A stretch of 10,769 nucleotides of DNA. It comes from CAZQGE01 sp964592815. Its GTDB lineage: Bacteria > Bacillota > Clostridia > Christensenellales > CAG-917. The stretch covers positions 1 through 10,769 of the forward strand of contig CAZQGE010000046.1 of the NCBI GenBank assembly GCA_964592815.1, in the 5' to 3' direction. The notes under the pieces were generated by a model. That model was not told the origin of the DNA, did no database searches, and saw nothing but the letters and a program-made list of their open reading frames with translations. This document shows, in pieces, positions 8,440-10,769 of the stretch (positions are counted from its first letter, which is position 1; every line of letters begins with the position of its first letter). The translations under genes were made by a program, and so were the position numbers.

Positions 8440-8455
8440 TAATTATACATAATTA
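8440..8455. repeat. perfect 7-base inverted repeat in the divergent intergenic region
   Basis: TAATTAT (8440-8446), the two bases AC, then ATAATTA (8449-8455) form a perfect inverted repeat. It covers the predicted miaB -10 box and lies about 27 bases before the penicillin-binding protein start, a position suited to an operator. The arms are pure A/T in AT-rich DNA, so it may be chance. No G/C stem or T-run follows, so it is not a terminator. Confidence 0.35.
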
Positions 8456-8470
8456 TTCAAGATAAAACAA
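8442..8470 (-). promoter_or_regulatory. candidate sigma-A promoter of the miaB operon
   Basis: On the minus strand TTGTTT (8465-8470) is followed by exactly 17 bases and a perfect TATAAT (8442-8447), 31 bases before the miaB ATG. The predicted transcript start near 8435 would give a leader of about 25 bases, long enough for the GAGAAG ribosome-binding site. The -35 box matches only three of six positions, but spacing and the -10 box are ideal. It is the best promoter candidate seen for the five-gene operon. Confidence 0.55.
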
Positions 8471-8481
8471 TAATAATTTTG

Positions 8482-10769
8482 ATGAAAAAAAATAGCCAAA
8501 CAAAAGATAAAACAAACAAAAGCAAAAAAATTTTAATTGTCATTTCAATAATAATTTTTATTCCGTTAGTTGCTGCGGCAATAGGCTTTGCAAGTTTTGA
8601 AATTTGGGCGTCAACAGTAGAATTAAACACAAGTTTATTGCCTACTCAAACGTCAATGCCCGTGTTTTACGACAAAGATTTTAATGAAATACCATACAAA
8701 TCACACGCATTTGTAAATAAAGATGACGTTTCCGACCACCTAAAGAACGCTTTTGTAGCTCTTGAAGATAAACGCTTTTTTGAGCATAAAGGATATGATA
8801 CAAAAAGAATACTTGGGGCGTTTTTTTCAAATCTTAAGGCTGGTTCTTTGAAAGAAGGTGCGTCAACAATAACTCAACAACTTGTTAAAAACACACATTT
8901 AAGTAATGAAAAGACTGTGGATAGAAAAATAAAAGAAATTGCGATTGCAAAAAAACTAGAGAAAAAATATAACAAAGACCAAATTCTTGCAATGTATCTA
9001 TCAGTCATATACTTTGGTGGCGGTGCATACGGCGTTAATGATGCGGCAGATTTCTATTTCGGAAAAAACGTTAAAGATTTATCTCTTGCCGAATGTGCTA
9101 CATTAGCTGGAATTGTGAAAAATCCATCTAAATACTCGCCTAAAAACAATTATAACAATGCTATGCAACGCAAAGAACTTGTGCTTAAGACTATGCTTGA
9201 CCAAAACAAAATTTCTGTCGAACAGTTTGAGAAAGCAAAAGTTGAAAATATAAAAATCGTAAGTCATAAAAGACAATATGACTTATCAAAATTTTATATC
9301 GATTGCACTATAAGCGAACTTAAAGCAAATTTAGGGATAACAGAATATCAACTTTTCAATTCTGGTTATAAAGTTTATACAAATCTTGATATGAGCGTTC
9401 AAAGATTACTTTCAGACCAAGCAAACAATGCATCAAATTTTAGGAATATAAATAGCACAGATAATGCCTCGATAATTTTAGAAAATCAAACTGGCAAAAT
9501 TGTTGCTCATTATTCATCTTTGCCGTATAACATTCAAACACAAGGCGGTTCTGTGTTGAAACCGATTGTGGTTTATGCCCCAGCTATTGATAAAAATATT
9601 GTTACTCTTGCAACCTCGATTATTGATGAGAAGATAAATATAAACGGTTTTACGCCGTCAAATTTTAACGATATTTATTATGGAAAGACGGATACTAGAA
9701 CTGCAATAAACAAATCGTTAAACACCGTTGCTGTAAAAATTCTGAATTATCTTGGAGTTGAAACCGCATCAGATTATGCTTCAAAATTTGGTTTAAGTTT
9801 GTCTGAAAAGGATAAAAACTTATCTCTTGCATTAGGTGCAACGTTCAACGGAGTTTCTCCACGTGAAATTGCAGCTGCTTATTCAGTTTTTGCAAATGGA
9901 GGACAATACAAAAACTTTTCATATATAAATTTTGTTGAAAGCAACGGCAGAAAGATATTTGCACCAAACCAAAAATCATATCAAGCAATAAAACAAGACA
10001 CTTCCGCGCTAATTACGTCGGCATTGCAATCAACCGTAACTGATGGCACGGCAAAACATTTGAATGGATTTCCGTTTCAAATTGCATCTAAAACGGGCAC
10101 GGCTCAAAAAGCTGACAAATCAAACGGCGATGCTTGGAATGTAGCATTTACTTCTCAACACACATTAGCGGTATGGCACGGTGCGAAAAAGCTGAATGAA
10201 ACAGGTGGAGGACACCCAACACTACACTCAAGAAATATATGGTCTAAGTTGTATGATACGTTAAACGATTTACCCTACAACAATTTTGACAAAGCATATT
10301 ATCCTGAAAACTTTAAGTTACCTGAAACGGTAAATTTGTGTGAATATGATGAAGTATCGTCATCAATAAACAAAAATTTGACTTTAGCAGATGAATTTAC
10401 ACCTATAAATTTCAGGAAAAAAGAATTGTTTTCGCTTTCAAATATGCCAAAGAAAGATAAAAGTGTATTTACTGAAATAAGTAAGCCCGATTTCGATGTT
10501 GAAAACTCATCAATAAACGTAAAACTTAAATTGAATTTTAATCCGCTTTACGACTACAAAATAATTCGCCGTGACCAATCTGGTTTTGAAACTATAATTT
10601 GGCAAAATAAAGGTTGCTATGACAATTTCTTAAATGTTAAAAATGATATAGACAACAGCATATTACTTCAAGAAATATGCGTTTATGACACAAACTTTTC
10701 TTTGGATAAAGTATCTTATATCGCAAGAGCGTCGTTGAATTTGGCAAATAATATAACAGGTGAAATTAC
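8482..10769 (+). CDS. class A penicillin-binding protein (GT51 glycosyltransferase-transpeptidase), 3' end outside window
   Basis: A bifunctional peptidoglycan synthase of the PBP1a type; 762 residues are visible and the frame is open to the window edge. A Lys-rich cytoplasmic tail precedes a membrane anchor at about 16-38, so the catalytic domains face outside. The GT51 domain shows EDKRFFEHKGYD with catalytic Glu95, GASTITQQL at 126-134, RKIKE at 148-152 with Glu152, and YLSVIYFGGGAYGV at 172-185; Ser174 stands where Asn is usual (YLN). The transpeptidase has Ser357-x-x-Lys360 (GGSVLKP), Ser412-Leu-Asn414 and Lys537-Thr-Gly539. The serine is preceded by Gly-Gly rather than the common Pro-Gly. 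After about residue 600 comes a linker, then a beta-rich, possibly Fn3-like segment (about 679-752). The ATG at 8482 gives a sensible N terminus but no Shine-Dalgarno precedes it; a TTG at 8479 is the only nearby in-frame alternative. Divergent from miaB. Confidence 0.95.
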   Translation, partial: MKKNSQTKDKTNKSKKILIVISIIIFIPLVAAAIGFASFEIWASTVELNTSLLPTQTSMPVFYDKDFNEIPYKSHAFVNKDDVSDHLKNAFVALEDKRFFEHKGYDTKRILGAFFSNLKAGSLKEGASTITQQLVKNTHLSNEKTVDRKIKEIAIAKKLEKKYNKDQILAMYLSVIYFGGGAYGVNDAADFYFGKNVKDLSLAECATLAGIVKNPSKYSPKNNYNNAMQRKELVLKTMLDQNKISVEQFEKAKVENIKIVSHKRQYDLSKFYIDCTISELKANLGITEYQLFNSGYKVYTNLDMSVQRLLSDQANNASNFRNINSTDNASIILENQTGKIVAHYSSLPYNIQTQGGSVLKPIVVYAPAIDKNIVTLATSIIDEKININGFTPSNFNDIYYGKTDTRTAINKSLNTVAVKILNYLGVETASDYASKFGLSLSEKDKNLSLALGATFNGVSPREIAAAYSVFANGGQYKNFSYINFVESNGRKIFAPNQKSYQAIKQDTSALITSALQSTVTDGTAKHLNGFPFQIASKTGTAQKADKSNGDAWNVAFTSQHTLAVWHGAKKLNETGGGHPTLHSRNIWSKLYDTLNDLPYNNFDKAYYPENFKLPETVNLCEYDEVSSSINKNLTLADEFTPINFRKKELFSLSNMPKKDKSVFTEISKPDFDVENSSINVKLKLNFNPLYDYKIIRRDQSGFETIIWQNKGCYDNFLNVKNDIDNSILLQEICVYDTNFSLDKVSYIARASLNLANNITGEI

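Larger units (their letters stand above)
8411..8481. promoter_or_regulatory. divergent intergenic region between miaB and the PBP gene
   Basis: These 71 bases must carry the start signals of both the minus-strand operon and the plus-strand PBP gene. The minus-strand promoter is described separately. For the plus strand the clearest -10 candidate is CATAAT (8448-8453), with no convincing -35 box 16-18 bases upstream. A weaker pair is TTTAAT (8438-8443), 17 bases, GATAAA (8461-8466), which would leave a leader of only about nine bases. No small gene or RNA is visible here. Confidence 0.5.

Noticed and set aside
1..10769. A novel defence, mobile or secondary-metabolite system.
   Set aside because: Every stretch of coding density is explained by six well-known families. 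No gap exceeds 71 bases, and no repeats, transposase, toxin-antitoxin pair or anomalous gene was seen.

Overview
The window is about 10.8 kb of AT-rich bacterial DNA carrying five complete genes on the minus strand and one 3'-truncated gene on the plus strand. I estimate the base composition by eye as low-GC. The gene order (miaB-mutS-mutL-miaA-ynbB), the Gram-positive-type MutL with an endonuclease domain and clamp-binding motif, the ynbB family, and Shine-Dalgarno leaders of the GGAG/AGGAG type together suggest a Bacillota, most likely a Clostridia-like lineage. This is inference from gene content; nothing here fixes genus or order.

Minus-strand operon, read right to left: miaB (8410-7055), mutS (7058-4431), mutL (4434-2302), miaA (2263-1325) and ynbB (1265-24). 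The first three genes are joined by two 4-base ATGA overlaps, so mutS and mutL are probably translationally coupled to the gene before them. miaA follows after 38 bases and ynbB after a further 59. MutS and MutL form the core of methyl-independent mismatch repair: MutS recognises the mismatch, and MutL carries its own nicking endonuclease. Both proteins carry recognisable beta-clamp-binding motifs. MiaA and MiaB act one after the other on A37 of tRNAs reading UNN codons (i6A, then ms2i6A), so a translation-fidelity pathway brackets a replication-fidelity pathway. YnbB is a PLP-dependent enzyme of the 'methionine gamma-lyase/aluminium resistance' family. hfq, which often lies between miaA and ynbB in related genomes, is not present here.

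Plus strand: after a 71-base divergent intergenic region (8411-8481), a class A penicillin-binding protein starts at 8482 and runs off the end of the window with 762 residues visible. It has an N-terminal membrane anchor, a GT51 glycosyltransferase domain, a transpeptidase domain with its three active-site motifs, and a C-terminal extension. The intergenic region holds a good candidate promoter for the miaB operon and a 16-base inverted repeat lying over its -10 box.

I found no RNA genes, CRISPR arrays, mobile elements, riboswitches or clear terminators. This reads as a housekeeping region. I do not see an undescribed system; the leads in the findings are modest ones.
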